31,238 nucleotides of DNA. Source: UBA6197 sp047638075 (GTDB lineage: Bacteria; Pseudomonadota; Alphaproteobacteria; Rhodobacterales; Rhodobacteraceae). The DNA lies in the NCBI RefSeq assembly GCF_047638075.1, contig NZ_JBLJBV010000031.1, forward strand, positions 1-31,238, written 5' to 3'. Made by a program: the position numbers and the translations under genes. The notes under the pieces were generated by a model. It searched no databases. It was not told the origin of the DNA and saw only the letters and a list, made by a program, of their open reading frames with translations. Of the stretch, positions 16,510-24,456 are shown piece by piece (the first letter of the stretch is position 1; each line of letters begins with the position of its first letter).

Positions 16510-17383
16510 AATGCACCCGCCTTTCCACATAGCGGAACTGCACCGCCGTCAGCGAAATCACGATCACCATCAAAATCACCGATTGCGCGGCGCTGTCACC
16601 CAGGATCAGGTTCACGAAACCGTCGTTATAGACCTTGTAAACCAGGGTTTCCGTTGATTTTCCGGGGCCGCCACCGGTGACGGCGTGGATGATGCCGAAC
16701 GTGTCAAACAGCGCGTAAACCGTGTTGATGACCAGCAGAAAAAACGTCGTTGGCGCCAAAAGTGGGAAAACAATGGTCCAAAAGCGGCGCGCGGCCCCTG
16801 CCCCGTCAATCGCCGCCGCCTCGATCAAGGACCGCGGAATTGCCTGCAGCCCGGCGACGAAGAACAAGAAGTTATAGCTGATCTGTTTCCAACTGGCCGC
16901 CGCGACCACCAGCGCCATGGCCTGATCGCCCTTCAAAAGCGGATCCCACTGCACACCCATCCACCGCAGTGGCAAGGCGAGCGTTCCAAACGACGGGTTG
17001 AACATGAACAGCCACAGCATCCCCGCAATGGCCGGGGCCACTGCATAGGGCCAAATCATCAACACCCGGTAAATACCTTTGCCACGCACGATCTTTTCAG
17101 CCTGCACAGCCAACAACAGCGCAATCGCCATCGACAGGCTTGCCGTCAATGCCGAAAATATCACCGTCACCTTGATCGAGTTCAGATAGGCCGGATCGGT
17201 CAGGACATGAACGAAATTGGCCAGACCAACAAACTGGGTCTTAAGCCCGAACGCGTCTTCACGCAGCAAAGATTGGCGCAGCGCCTGAAATGCGGGCCAA
17301 TAGAAAAACACCAGCGAGATTGCCAGTTGCGGCGCGATCAGCAGCCAGGGCAAGAACCTGTGGGGGAATGTGGCGCGGTTCAT
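16502..17383 (-). CDS. ugpA: Glycerol-3-phosphate ABC importer, permease UgpA
   Basis: A 293-residue inner-membrane permease. It opens with a hydrophobic segment (LPWLLIAPQLAISLVFFYWP) and contains the EAA loop EAAAIDGAGAARRFWTIVFP. The ATG at 17383 follows AAGGAAA and matches the family start; the longer open frame upstream adds only a non-conserved tail. It is 58 bases downstream of ugpB and overlaps ugpE. Confidence 0.92.
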   Translation of the reverse strand: MNRATFPHRFLPWLLIAPQLAISLVFFYWPAFQALRQSLLREDAFGLKTQFVGLANFVHVLTDPAYLNSIKVTVIFSALTASLSMAIALLLAVQAEKIVRGKGIYRVLMIWPYAVAPAIAGMLWLFMFNPSFGTLALPLRWMGVQWDPLLKGDQAMALVVAAASWKQISYNFLFFVAGLQAIPRSLIEAAAIDGAGAARRFWTIVFPLLAPTTFFLLVINTVYALFDTFGIIHAVTGGGPGKSTETLVYKVYNDGFVNLILGDSAAQSVILMVIVISLTAVQFRYVERRVHYG

Positions 17384-17441
17384 CTGATTTCCTTGTTGGC
17401 CGCCCGCAAACACGCGCGGGCAGCCATCGGGGCGTCTGGCG

Positions 17442-18746
17442 TCAGTTGCCCATCGCCTGTTTGATCGCCGCGTTACCGCGCTCTACCGCTTTGTCTAGCG
17501 CCTGCTGGGCGGTCTGCTCACCCGCCAGCATCTTTTCGAACTCTTCGTTCTCGATGTCGCGGATCTGCGGCAGGTTGATCAGCCGCACGCCCTTGGAATT
17601 GGCGGTCGGCTCCTTGCCCATCATCTGATTGATCGGGGTTTCACGGCCCGGGTTATCATCGTAAAAGCCCGAGGCCTTTGTTGCCTCATAAGCGGCCAGC
17701 GTCACCGGCAGATAGCCCGAGGTCTGATGCAGGTATTCCTGCACATCGGTCCGCGATAGATAGCTGAAGAACGCGGCGACCCCTTTGTAGGTCTCGTCCG
17801 ATTTGCCGCCCATCACCCAAAGGCTCGCGCCGCCCGGAATGGTGTTTTGCGGGCCGTTGCCATCGCTGTCATAAGGCAACTGGCCGATGCCATAATTCAT
17901 CCCCGATTTTACGATATCGCCCAGGCCACCTGACGACTCGGTCATGATACCGCAGTCGCCTGACAAGAAGATCTGCTTGGCCTCGGATGTGCGGCCGCCG
18001 TATTTGAAGGTGCCATCCTTGGCCAGATCTGCAATCGCCTGAAAGTGGTTCACATATATCGGGGCGTTGATTTCAAGTTCCGCGTTGCCATCGGCCAGAC
18101 CATTTTCGTTGGTCGCATAGGGCACGTCATTCCAGGCGGCAAAGTTTTCAAGATGGATCCACGTCAGCCAGGTTGAGGTATAGCCGCAAGGTGCCGCACC
18201 CGTTTCCTTGATTTTCCTGGCTGCGTCCCAAACCTCATTCCAGGTTTTCGGCGGGGCGTTTACATCCAGCCCAGCCTTCTCAAAGATATCCTTGTTGTAA
18301 TAAAGGATCGGTGAGGACGAGTTATAGGGAAACGACAGCATCGTGCCATCGGGTTTTGAATAATAGGCCACGATGCCCGGCAGGTATTGCGATTTATCGA
18401 AGGCCATGCCCGCGTCGGTCAGCACATCGGCCACCGGTTTTACGGCGCCTTCAGCGCTCATCATCACGCCGGTGCCCACGTCAAACACCTGCAAGATATC
18501 GGGCGACTGGCCCGCGCGAAACGCCGCAATCCCGGCGTTCAGCGTTTCGGGGTAGGTGCCCTTGAACACCGGCATAAGCGTGTAATCGGATTGGCTGGCG
18601 TTGAAATCTGCGGCGATCTTTTCGACGACCTCACTGTTGGCACCGGTCATCGCGTGCCACCAGCTGATTTCGGATTGGGCAGCCGCCGGGGTGGCGGCGT
18701 GCGTCGCGGCCAATATCGCGGCGGATATCAGAAAACGGGTCTTCAT
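17442..18746 (-). CDS. ugpB: Glycerol-3-phosphate ABC importer, periplasmic binding protein
   Basis: A 434-residue periplasmic solute-binding protein. A Sec signal peptide ends near AAAQSE at about residue 25. The mature protein follows E. coli UgpB closely by eye: WWHAMTGANSEVVEKIA, IAAFRAGQSPDILQVFDVGT, SSSPILYYNKDIFEKAGLD, IPGGASLWVMGGK and QQALDKAVERGNA. This block order is what names the whole importer as Ugp, taking up sn-glycerol-3-phosphate or its diesters as carbon or phosphate. The ATG at 18746 follows GGGAGGAGAAAAG. I see no clear Pho box upstream, so phosphate control is not supported here. Confidence 0.93.
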   Translation of the reverse strand: MKTRFLISAAILAATHAATPAAAQSEISWWHAMTGANSEVVEKIAADFNASQSDYTLMPVFKGTYPETLNAGIAAFRAGQSPDILQVFDVGTGVMMSAEGAVKPVADVLTDAGMAFDKSQYLPGIVAYYSKPDGTMLSFPYNSSSPILYYNKDIFEKAGLDVNAPPKTWNEVWDAARKIKETGAAPCGYTSTWLTWIHLENFAAWNDVPYATNENGLADGNAELEINAPIYVNHFQAIADLAKDGTFKYGGRTSEAKQIFLSGDCGIMTESSGGLGDIVKSGMNYGIGQLPYDSDGNGPQNTIPGGASLWVMGGKSDETYKGVAAFFSYLSRTDVQEYLHQTSGYLPVTLAAYEATKASGFYDDNPGRETPINQMMGKEPTANSKGVRLINLPQIRDIENEEFEKMLAGEQTAQQALDKAVERGNAAIKQAMGN

Positions 18747-19432
18747 CGTCTTTTCTCCTCCCAGGGTTCAGAACGGGCTTGCACGACAATTCAACCACAA
18801 ACATGATGCCTGGCCGTGATGGGCTGGCAATGGCAGATGAATTTTGTGCCCTGCGGTGTTTATCTGAGCATCTTGACATGCCTCTGGATTATAGAGCCAA
18901 CCTCCTTGTTAGCCCCAACACAGGCCCACGGCCCCAAAGCCTAAGCGGCAAATCCCCATTCAACAAGGATAATTTCTTATTCTTGCCCCCATGCGGGGCG
19001 GGGCTTTGCACCTGACTTCGCGGCACCCGGATCCAACGATCACCACTTTATGGGCCACAGATCGGCACAAAGATGACAAAGATCCCTTCTAATGTTGCAT
19101 GGTGCGCGGGGCCTGGCCTTACGCACACCCCCAATATCGCACCATCGGTCGATGGCCGGCGGGCCTTGGCGGGGTTTTTTCATCACGCGTCGCCGGGTCT
19201 CGAAAGGGGCCCGGCATTTTTGAGTTGCCAACAGATCAAGGGCGCGGCTTTTGGCAGCTTGACCGCCGCGAAAAATGCGTGTCCCGGCAAGCCACGGATC
19301 CGCGCCAGCACCAAGCGGCAGGAAAACACGCCCTGACGTCTGAAAACCTGTCACACATGTAAGGTTCAGGCAAACGGCAGGTATCGTCAGCCGACTATCC
19401 CTTAGCCAAGCAACGACTAGTGGAGATGGGCG
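18747..19432. other. Gene-free region between ugpB and the patatin gene
   Basis: These 686 bases are a divergent promoter region. Several open frames of 80-156 codons cross it, but none has a ribosome site, a recognisable motif or a sensible composition. A candidate -10 for ugpB lies at 18888-18893. A small hairpin (GCCCC, loop CATGC, GGGGC) lies at 18985-18999 without a T-run. Nothing else is identifiable. Confidence 0.5.
18888..18893 (-). promoter_or_regulatory. Candidate -10 box of the ugp operon
   Basis: The minus strand reads TATAAT exactly, about 140 bases before the ugpB start codon. A possible -35 (TTGGGG) lies 19 bases further upstream, slightly too far for an ideal sigma-70 promoter. 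Confidence 0.35.
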
Positions 19433-20536
19433 ATGCCAAAGACGGAACAGAACGTATTGGTGCTGCAAGGGGGCGGGGCGCTTGGCGCGTATCAGGCCGG
19501 CGCGTTTCAAAGGCTTACCGAAGGCAAGCTTGATGTTGACTGGGTCGCGGGCATTTCCATCGGTTCGATCAATGCGGCACTCATCTGCGGAAACCCGCCC
19601 GAGCGGCGCATCGAACGCCTGACCGCCTTCTGGGAGGGCGTGACTTCGTCGCTTGCGATTACCCCGTGGATAATCGGACCCATGGCGCGCGAGGCGTATA
19701 CGGAGTTTGCGGCCGCAGAGGTCATGACCGTGGGCGTGCCGGGGTTTTTCACGCCTCGGCCTGCGCTGGCGTTCTGGCCATTCGGTAGGTCACAGGCGCT
19801 TAGCTTTTATGACACCTCTCCTTTGGAAAAGACGTTGAACGAGTTGGTGGATTTTGACTACCTCAATGATTGCGGGCCGCGCATAAGCGTCGGTGCGACC
19901 GATATCGAGACCGGCAACTTTGCCTATTTCGACAGCGCCAAAATGCGTATTGACGCCCGCCACATCATGGCCAGCGGCGCCCTGCCCCCCGGCTTTGCGC
20001 CGGTCGGGATTGACGGGCGGTTCTATTGGGACGGTGGCTTGGTGTCCAATACGCCGCTGCAATATGTGATGGAACATGCCGGCACCGACCCGTTATGCAT
20101 CTTTCAGATCGACCTGTTCAGCGCACGGGGGGATATTCCCGAAAACATCGTCGATGTGCAGCAGCGTCAGAAAGACATCCAGTATTCCAGCCGCACCCGC
20201 CTGACGACGGATCGTTTTCGTCATCTGCATGACATTCGCACCGCCGCTGACAGGCTGGCCGCCAAACTGCCGAAAGACCTGCAATCGGACCCGGATCTGG
20301 CAGTTCTGCGCGCCGCCGGCCCCCAATGCCCCGTCACATTGGTCCACCTCATCCATCGCAAGGAAGGGTTTGAAAGCGACTCGAAGGATTACGAGTTTTC
20401 GCGGCTGTCGATGAACGAACATTGGGCGGCCGGAAAGGCGGATGTGAAAAAGACGCTGACGCATACGAAATGGAAATCCCGCCAAATTGGCAAGGATGGT
20501 TTGCAGGTTTTCGACCTGGGCCAATCACATGAATAG
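19433..20536 (+). CDS. Patatin-like phospholipase family protein
   Basis: A 367-residue patatin-fold hydrolase. It has the oxyanion loop GGGALGAY (13-20), the nucleophile elbow GISIG with Ser42, and the partner Asp200 in WDGG, so the Ser-Asp dyad is intact. The C-terminal third (FSRLSMNEHWAAGKADV) matches the extension often found in alphaproteobacterial homologues. Such proteins are linked to lipid or polyhydroxybutyrate turnover; the substrate here is unknown. There is no signal peptide, so it is probably cytoplasmic. The ATG follows GGAGATGGG. Acetoacetate decarboxylase begins 18 bases after its stop, so the two form an operon. Confidence 0.85.
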   Translation: MPKTEQNVLVLQGGGALGAYQAGAFQRLTEGKLDVDWVAGISIGSINAALICGNPPERRIERLTAFWEGVTSSLAITPWIIGPMAREAYTEFAAAEVMTVGVPGFFTPRPALAFWPFGRSQALSFYDTSPLEKTLNELVDFDYLNDCGPRISVGATDIETGNFAYFDSAKMRIDARHIMASGALPPGFAPVGIDGRFYWDGGLVSNTPLQYVMEHAGTDPLCIFQIDLFSARGDIPENIVDVQQRQKDIQYSSRTRLTTDRFRHLHDIRTAADRLAAKLPKDLQSDPDLAVLRAAGPQCPVTLVHLIHRKEGFESDSKDYEFSRLSMNEHWAAGKADVKKTLTHTKWKSRQIGKDGLQVFDLGQSHE

Positions 20537-20554
20537 TTGGAGAGTGAGAAGAAA

Positions 20555-21292
20555 ATGAAAGATATCCGCAATACCGCCTTCGCGATGCCACTGACGAACC
20601 CCTCTTATCCGCGTGGTCCCTACCGCTTTATCGACCGCGAATTTCTGACCATCACCTATCGCACCGATATGGAGGCCCTGCGCCGCGTCGTGCCCGAGCC
20701 GCTGGAAATACCAGAGCCGATCGTGAAATACGAATTCATCCGGATGCCGGACTCGACCGGGTTTGGCGATTACACCGAAAGCGGGCAAGTAATCCCGGTC
20801 ACGCTGAATGGTGTTGCGGGCGGCTATGTCCACTCGATGTATCTTAATGACGAGGCGCCCATCGCGGGGGGGCGTGAAATCTGGGGCTTTCCGAAAAAAC
20901 TGGCCGAGCCGGCGCTACGGGTCGAAAAGGATACGTTGATCGGCACGCTCAATATCGGATCGGTTCGGGTAGCCACGGGAACGATGGGTTACAAGCACCG
21001 CACGCTGGAGACAGACAAGGTGCTGAAATCGCTCGCGGCGCCCAGTTACCTGCTCAAGATCATCCCGCATGTTGATTGCACCCCGCGCATTTGCGAGCTG
21101 GTCCGCTATTACACGACCGACGTCACGGTAAAGGGCGCCTGGGAAGGGCCTGCCGCGCTGGAACTGCACTCTCACGCGCTGGCGCCCGTTGCCGAATTGC
21201 CCGTACGCGAGGTGCTGTCGGCCGTACATCTTCTGACGGACCTGACGCTGGGTCTGGGTGAGGTGATGCACGATTATCTGGCCAAGGCATAA
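20555..21292 (+). CDS. adc: Acetoacetate decarboxylase
   Basis: A 245-residue enzyme that decarboxylates acetoacetate to acetone and CO2. The Schiff-base lysine is Lys114 in EIWGFPKKL, with Lys115 beside it. Arg28, Glu60 and Glu75 fall exactly one residue before the clostridial enzyme's Arg29, Glu61 and Glu76, so the active site is complete. This sets it apart from ADC-like superfamily members with altered chemistry. The ATG at 20555 is chosen from this fit and from the GGAGAGTGAGAAG purine stretch; a TTG at 20537 would add six residues. Acetoacetate could come from leucine (the ivd-mcc block) or hydroxybutyrate breakdown. Confidence 0.9.
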   Translation: MKDIRNTAFAMPLTNPSYPRGPYRFIDREFLTITYRTDMEALRRVVPEPLEIPEPIVKYEFIRMPDSTGFGDYTESGQVIPVTLNGVAGGYVHSMYLNDEAPIAGGREIWGFPKKLAEPALRVEKDTLIGTLNIGSVRVATGTMGYKHRTLETDKVLKSLAAPSYLLKIIPHVDCTPRICELVRYYTTDVTVKGAWEGPAALELHSHALAPVAELPVREVLSAVHLLTDLTLGLGEVMHDYLAKA

Positions 21293-21465
21293 CGCTAAAG
21301 CGAGCATCCCAAGCCCCCCTGCGGGGCAAGGCAGGCGCAGTCGCCGTGCCAATTTGCAGCGCCCATCTTTACCGAAAACCCTCAGTTAAAGTAAGGATGA
21401 TGGCCAACACCAAAATGGCAAACCAGGCGACCCCCGAAAATCGGACGCTGACGTAAGCTGCGATC

Positions 21466-21509
21466 TGTCATCTGCTGATCCTCAATGAAAAGAGGATCAG
21501 CAGATGACA
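21466..21509. repeat. Perfect 18-bp inverted repeat with 8-base loop
   Basis: Arms 21466-21483 (TGTCATCTGCTGATCCTC) and 21492-21509 are exact reverse complements around AATGAAAA. The left arm abuts a truncated hydrophobic reading frame on the minus strand. It could be a terminator for adc or for a lost gene, or a scar of a mobile element. It has no T-run and is unlike the other repeats in the window. Confidence 0.75.
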
Positions 21510-21723
21510 AAACGAAAGCGCCCGCGCTATCGTGTTGAAAAGTCCCCAAACATTTTTTCGAACAATCGCAGCCTTGGCTATGACCGTGCGGTCGGCGGGT
21601 GCCGGCCCAAAGCATGTGCCAAGCCCTGTTTTCGGTGCCGCATATCGAATGGCGATCCAGTTATCATTGCAAGCCAGCCCGACGCTGTTGAAAAGCTGCA
21701 AGCAGCCTTTTCTCAGCCTCTGC

Positions 21724-21738
21724 GTTCTGGCAATGTTC
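21724..21738 (+). promoter_or_regulatory. LexA box (SOS operator)
   Basis: GTTC, seven bases, GTTC: an exact match to the direct-repeat LexA site of alphaproteobacteria. It ends 37 bases before the start of the SRAP gene, where a repressor would cover the promoter. The downstream genes (SRAP, imuA, imuB, dnaE2) are classic DNA-damage genes, which makes a chance match unlikely. Confidence 0.85.
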
Positions 21739-21775
21739 CAGATAACCTTCCCATATCGATTCCCTGGATCATGTT

Positions 21776-22456
21776 ATGTGCAACCTCTATTCCCAGACCA
21801 AAAGCCAGGATGCGATGCGTCATGTCTTTGAGGGCATGGTTGAAGAGGATGAGGGATTTGAGGATTTGACAGGAAATTTGCAAACACAAACAGGCATCTA
21901 TCCAGATTACGCAGCGCCAATAATCCGGCACGGGGCGGCGGGTGGCTGGCAGTTGGCCAAGGCGCGGTGGGGCATGCCAACGCCAGCGACCTTTCTCAAA
22001 GGCAAGCGCACCGACCCCGGCGTCACCAATATCCGCAATACTGCCTCTGCGCATTGGCGGCGTTGGCTGGGGGTTGAGCATCGCTGCCTTGTCCCCTTCA
22101 CCAGCTTTTCCGAGATTGATCAGCGCACAGATAGCCCGCGCAATCATCCGGTATGGTTCGCCCTTGGGGCGGATCGCCCCCTGGCGTTTTTTGCAGGTAT
22201 CCACACCAAATGGACTTCGGTGCGCAAACTCAAGGAAGGTGAGGTCACGGCAGATCTTTTCGGCTTTCTGACTTGTGACCCCAATGCAGAAGTGGCCCCC
22301 GTGCATCCAAAGGCGATGCCGGTCATTCTGACCCGGCCGAAAGACTGGCGGCACTGGCTTACCGCGCCCACCGCGGCGGCGCTTCAGCTTCAGCGCCCCT
22401 TACCGGATGGGATGTTGCGGATCGTGGCAGAAGGGGGGCGGACAGATGCGGGTTGA
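21776..22456 (+). CDS. yedK: SRAP-domain protein, abasic-site DNA-protein crosslinker (YedK/HMCES family)
   Basis: A 226-residue SOS response-associated protein. The family captures abasic sites in single-stranded DNA by a thiazolidine bond to Cys2, exposed after Met removal. Here the protein starts MCNLYS. The other active-site residues can be seen: Asn85 and Arg87 in NIRN, Glu113 in SFSEID and His177 in VHPKAMPVIL. Length and order agree with E. coli YedK. The start is fixed by Cys2. It is the first gene after the LexA box, and its end overlaps imuA by 11 bases, so it is made together with the mutagenesis complex. Confidence 0.93.
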   Translation: MCNLYSQTKSQDAMRHVFEGMVEEDEGFEDLTGNLQTQTGIYPDYAAPIIRHGAAGGWQLAKARWGMPTPATFLKGKRTDPGVTNIRNTASAHWRRWLGVEHRCLVPFTSFSEIDQRTDSPRNHPVWFALGADRPLAFFAGIHTKWTSVRKLKEGEVTADLFGFLTCDPNAEVAPVHPKAMPVILTRPKDWRHWLTAPTAAALQLQRPLPDGMLRIVAEGGRTDAG

Positions 22457-23033
22457 GCCTGCCTTAGGGGATGCTTTCTCGCTGCTAAGATGGCGGGTGC
22501 ATGAGGCCGAGGGACGAGGGCGCCGCGCGTTTGCCCTGTTTCAGGCGGTGCGCCATCCCGGCCCGCTGGTCTGGATCCTGCCCTCACATGCCCCCGAGAC
22601 GCCGATGCTGCGCGGACTGCCGCAGGGCGTGGGCGAACGGCTGCATGTGTTCCGCCCTGTGGGTGAGGTGGACCTGCTTTGGTGCGTTGAAGAGGCTTTG
22701 CGCGCAGCCCCGGTCGGTCTGGTCATTGCCGAACCGTCACACCCCTTGTCGCTAACCGCAGGGCGGCGGTTTCAACTGGCAGCCGAGGCAGGGCGCACCA
22801 CGGGCCTGATGCTGATCCATCAGGATGCGGGCAGCAATGCAACCGAGACCCGATGGAACTGCGAACCGATACCGTCAACGGCTGCAGACTCGACTCTGCA
22901 TCGGTGGCGCCTTAATAAGAACAAAAAGAGAACGCTAGATTGCTGGGGTTTGAACTGGAATGGCACGTCGTCTGCTTTCCATATGGTTTCCGAGGCTGGC
23001 AAGCGACACCAGCCTGCGGTGGAGGCCCGTTGA
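22446..23033 (+). CDS. imuA: ImuA, RecA-like mutasome component
   Basis: A 195-residue protein of the ImuA family, which acts with ImuB and DnaE2 in damage-induced mutagenesis. It keeps a RecA-like core (FSLLRWRVHEAEGRGRRAF, LVIAEPSHPLSL, FQLAAEAGRTTGLMLI). No Walker A loop is visible: the expected place reads WILPSHAPETPM, so ATP binding is unlikely, as is usual for ImuA proteins. The C-terminal STLHRWRLNKNKKRTLD block is typical of alphaproteobacterial members. The ATG at 22446 follows AAGGGGGG and overlaps the SRAP gene. Its end overlaps imuB by 74 bases. Confidence 0.85.
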   Translation: MRVEPALGDAFSLLRWRVHEAEGRGRRAFALFQAVRHPGPLVWILPSHAPETPMLRGLPQGVGERLHVFRPVGEVDLLWCVEEALRAAPVGLVIAEPSHPLSLTAGRRFQLAAEAGRTTGLMLIHQDAGSNATETRWNCEPIPSTAADSTLHRWRLNKNKKRTLDCWGLNWNGTSSAFHMVSEAGKRHQPAVEAR

Positions 23034-24456
23034 AGGGCCCTTTGCCCTGACCCATCGGTCAGGCAATGCCGATCATCTGCATTGCCTCAACCCAAAAGCC
23101 ACGAGTCACGGCCTATCGCGCGGCATGGCGCTGGCCGATGCGCGCGCCATTTGTCCCGATCTTGCGACACGGCCGGCAGATCTTGCGCATGAGGCGGCGG
23201 CACTGGCCAGTCTGCGCCGCTGGGCCAGCCGCTATGCGCCGATGGTGGCAAGCGATGGCGTTGACGGGTTGATGGCAGATATCTCAGGTGTGCCGCATCT
23301 GTTTGGTGGCGAGGTGGACCTGCGGATGGATTTGCAGGCGCGGCTTGAACGGGCGGGTCTGGCGATGGTCAGCGCCATTGCAGGCACACGCGGGGCCGCC
23401 CATGCGCTGGCCCGTCATGGCGGTGGTATCATCCCTGATGGGCGGCTGGCCGAGGGTATCGGGCATTTACCGGTCACTGCTCTGCGCGTTGACCATGCCA
23501 CCGCCGAGGCGTTGGCGCGCGTCGGGCTATCGCGGATTGCCGATCTGATCCATCTGCCGCGGGCCCCGCTGACACGCCGCTTTGGCCCCGGCCTTGTGCT
23601 GCGGCTTGATCAGGCACTGGGCGCACAGGCAGAGCCGGTCGCGGCAACGCCTGACGCGCCACATTTCGGGGTGCGGATGACCCTGCCCGAACCGATCGGG
23701 CTGCAAGCGGATGTGATGGCGGGGCTGGCGCGGCTTTTGGACCGGCTTTGCGCCAAGCTGGCACAGCACCGGATGGGTGCGCGGCGGGTGCGGTTAGAGC
23801 TTGGCCGGGTTGACCACGGCGCGGCGCAGGTTGAAATCGGCCTTGCCCGCCCGATGCGTGACCCGGCCCGGATCGCGGCACTTTTCGCAAAAGGCGTGGA
23901 TGAAATCGACTCTGGCTTTGGGATAGAATCCATGCGGCTAAGCGTGCCTGTGGCAGAGCCGCTTGCGCCGGAACAGATCGGTGGCAGCCCGGTTCCCCGG
24001 CAGGATGACGCACTGGCGGACCTTTTGTCCTCGGTCGGAAACCGTATCGGTTTTGACCGTGTGCTGCGCCTGCTTCCCGCAGATAGCCTGATCCCCGAAC
24101 GCAGCTTTCTTCTTGCCCCGGCCGCCTATACGGCCCCCCAGCCCCCCCGGCGCAGCAACCGGCCACCACGACCGATCACCCTGTTTGCGCCTGAACCCCT
24201 GATGGCCGTCTCGGGGCATCCACCGGCTGGTTTTCGCTGGCGGCGGATGCGGTTCACCACTCTGCGGGCTTTGGGGCCAGAACGGATCACACCGGAATGG
24301 TGGTTTGACGATCTGGCATGGCGGTCGGGCTTGCGCGATTATTGGCGGATCGAGACCCACGAAGGCCCGCGCCTATGGCTGTTCGTGACCCCGCAGGCGC
24401 AGGCTTGGTCCGCCCCGGCAGCCCCAAACTGGTATGTTCACGGAGAGTTTGCATGA
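22960..24456 (+). CDS. imuB: ImuB, catalytically inactive Y-family polymerase homologue
   Basis: A 498-residue Y-family-like protein that serves as the hub of the ImuA-ImuB-DnaE2 mutasome, linking it to the sliding clamp. The N-terminus SIWFPRLASD lacks the usual DxD metal-binding aspartates of active Y-family polymerases. The GVDGLMADISGVPHLFGGE segment (about residues 100-118) is the ImuB form of the second catalytic region, also without the catalytic acidic pair. RPITLFAPEPL near residue 400 is a conserved C-terminal block and a possible clamp-contact area. The start fits homologues despite the long overlap with imuA. The stop overlaps the dnaE2 start (ATGA). Confidence 0.92.
   Translation: MARRLLSIWFPRLASDTSLRWRPVEGPFALTHRSGNADHLHCLNPKATSHGLSRGMALADARAICPDLATRPADLAHEAAALASLRRWASRYAPMVASDGVDGLMADISGVPHLFGGEVDLRMDLQARLERAGLAMVSAIAGTRGAAHALARHGGGIIPDGRLAEGIGHLPVTALRVDHATAEALARVGLSRIADLIHLPRAPLTRRFGPGLVLRLDQALGAQAEPVAATPDAPHFGVRMTLPEPIGLQADVMAGLARLLDRLCAKLAQHRMGARRVRLELGRVDHGAAQVEIGLARPMRDPARIAALFAKGVDEIDSGFGIESMRLSVPVAEPLAPEQIGGSPVPRQDDALADLLSSVGNRIGFDRVLRLLPADSLIPERSFLLAPAAYTAPQPPRRSNRPPRPITLFAPEPLMAVSGHPPAGFRWRRMRFTTLRALGPERITPEWWFDDLAWRSGLRDYWRIETHEGPRLWLFVTPQAQAWSAPAAPNWYVHGEFA

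Larger units (their letters stand above)
21293..21775. other. Gene-poor region between adc and the SOS operon
   Basis: These 483 bases hold a strong inverted repeat (21466-21509) and the LexA box (21724-21738). On the minus strand 21369-21467 is an open stretch of 32 codons, with no start, ending in a hydrophobic run (WFAILVLAIILTL), which could be the tail of a lost membrane protein. It is in frame with 21468-21701 but separated by one TGA. GTTGAAAAG occurs twice about 150 bases apart. No intact gene is supported. Confidence 0.4.

Noticed and set aside
18747..18960. Pho box upstream of ugpB
   Set aside because: Ugp operons are often phosphate-controlled, but no pair of CTGTCAT-like repeats at the right spacing is visible.
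19040..19510. A 156-codon minus-strand frame upstream of and overlapping the patatin gene
   Set aside because: Composition is irregular, there is no ribosome site, and it overlaps the conserved start of the patatin gene.
21504..21869. A plus-strand frame of 121 codons between the hairpin and the SRAP gene
   Set aside because: It overlaps the LexA box and the SRAP start in another frame and shows no homology that I recognise.
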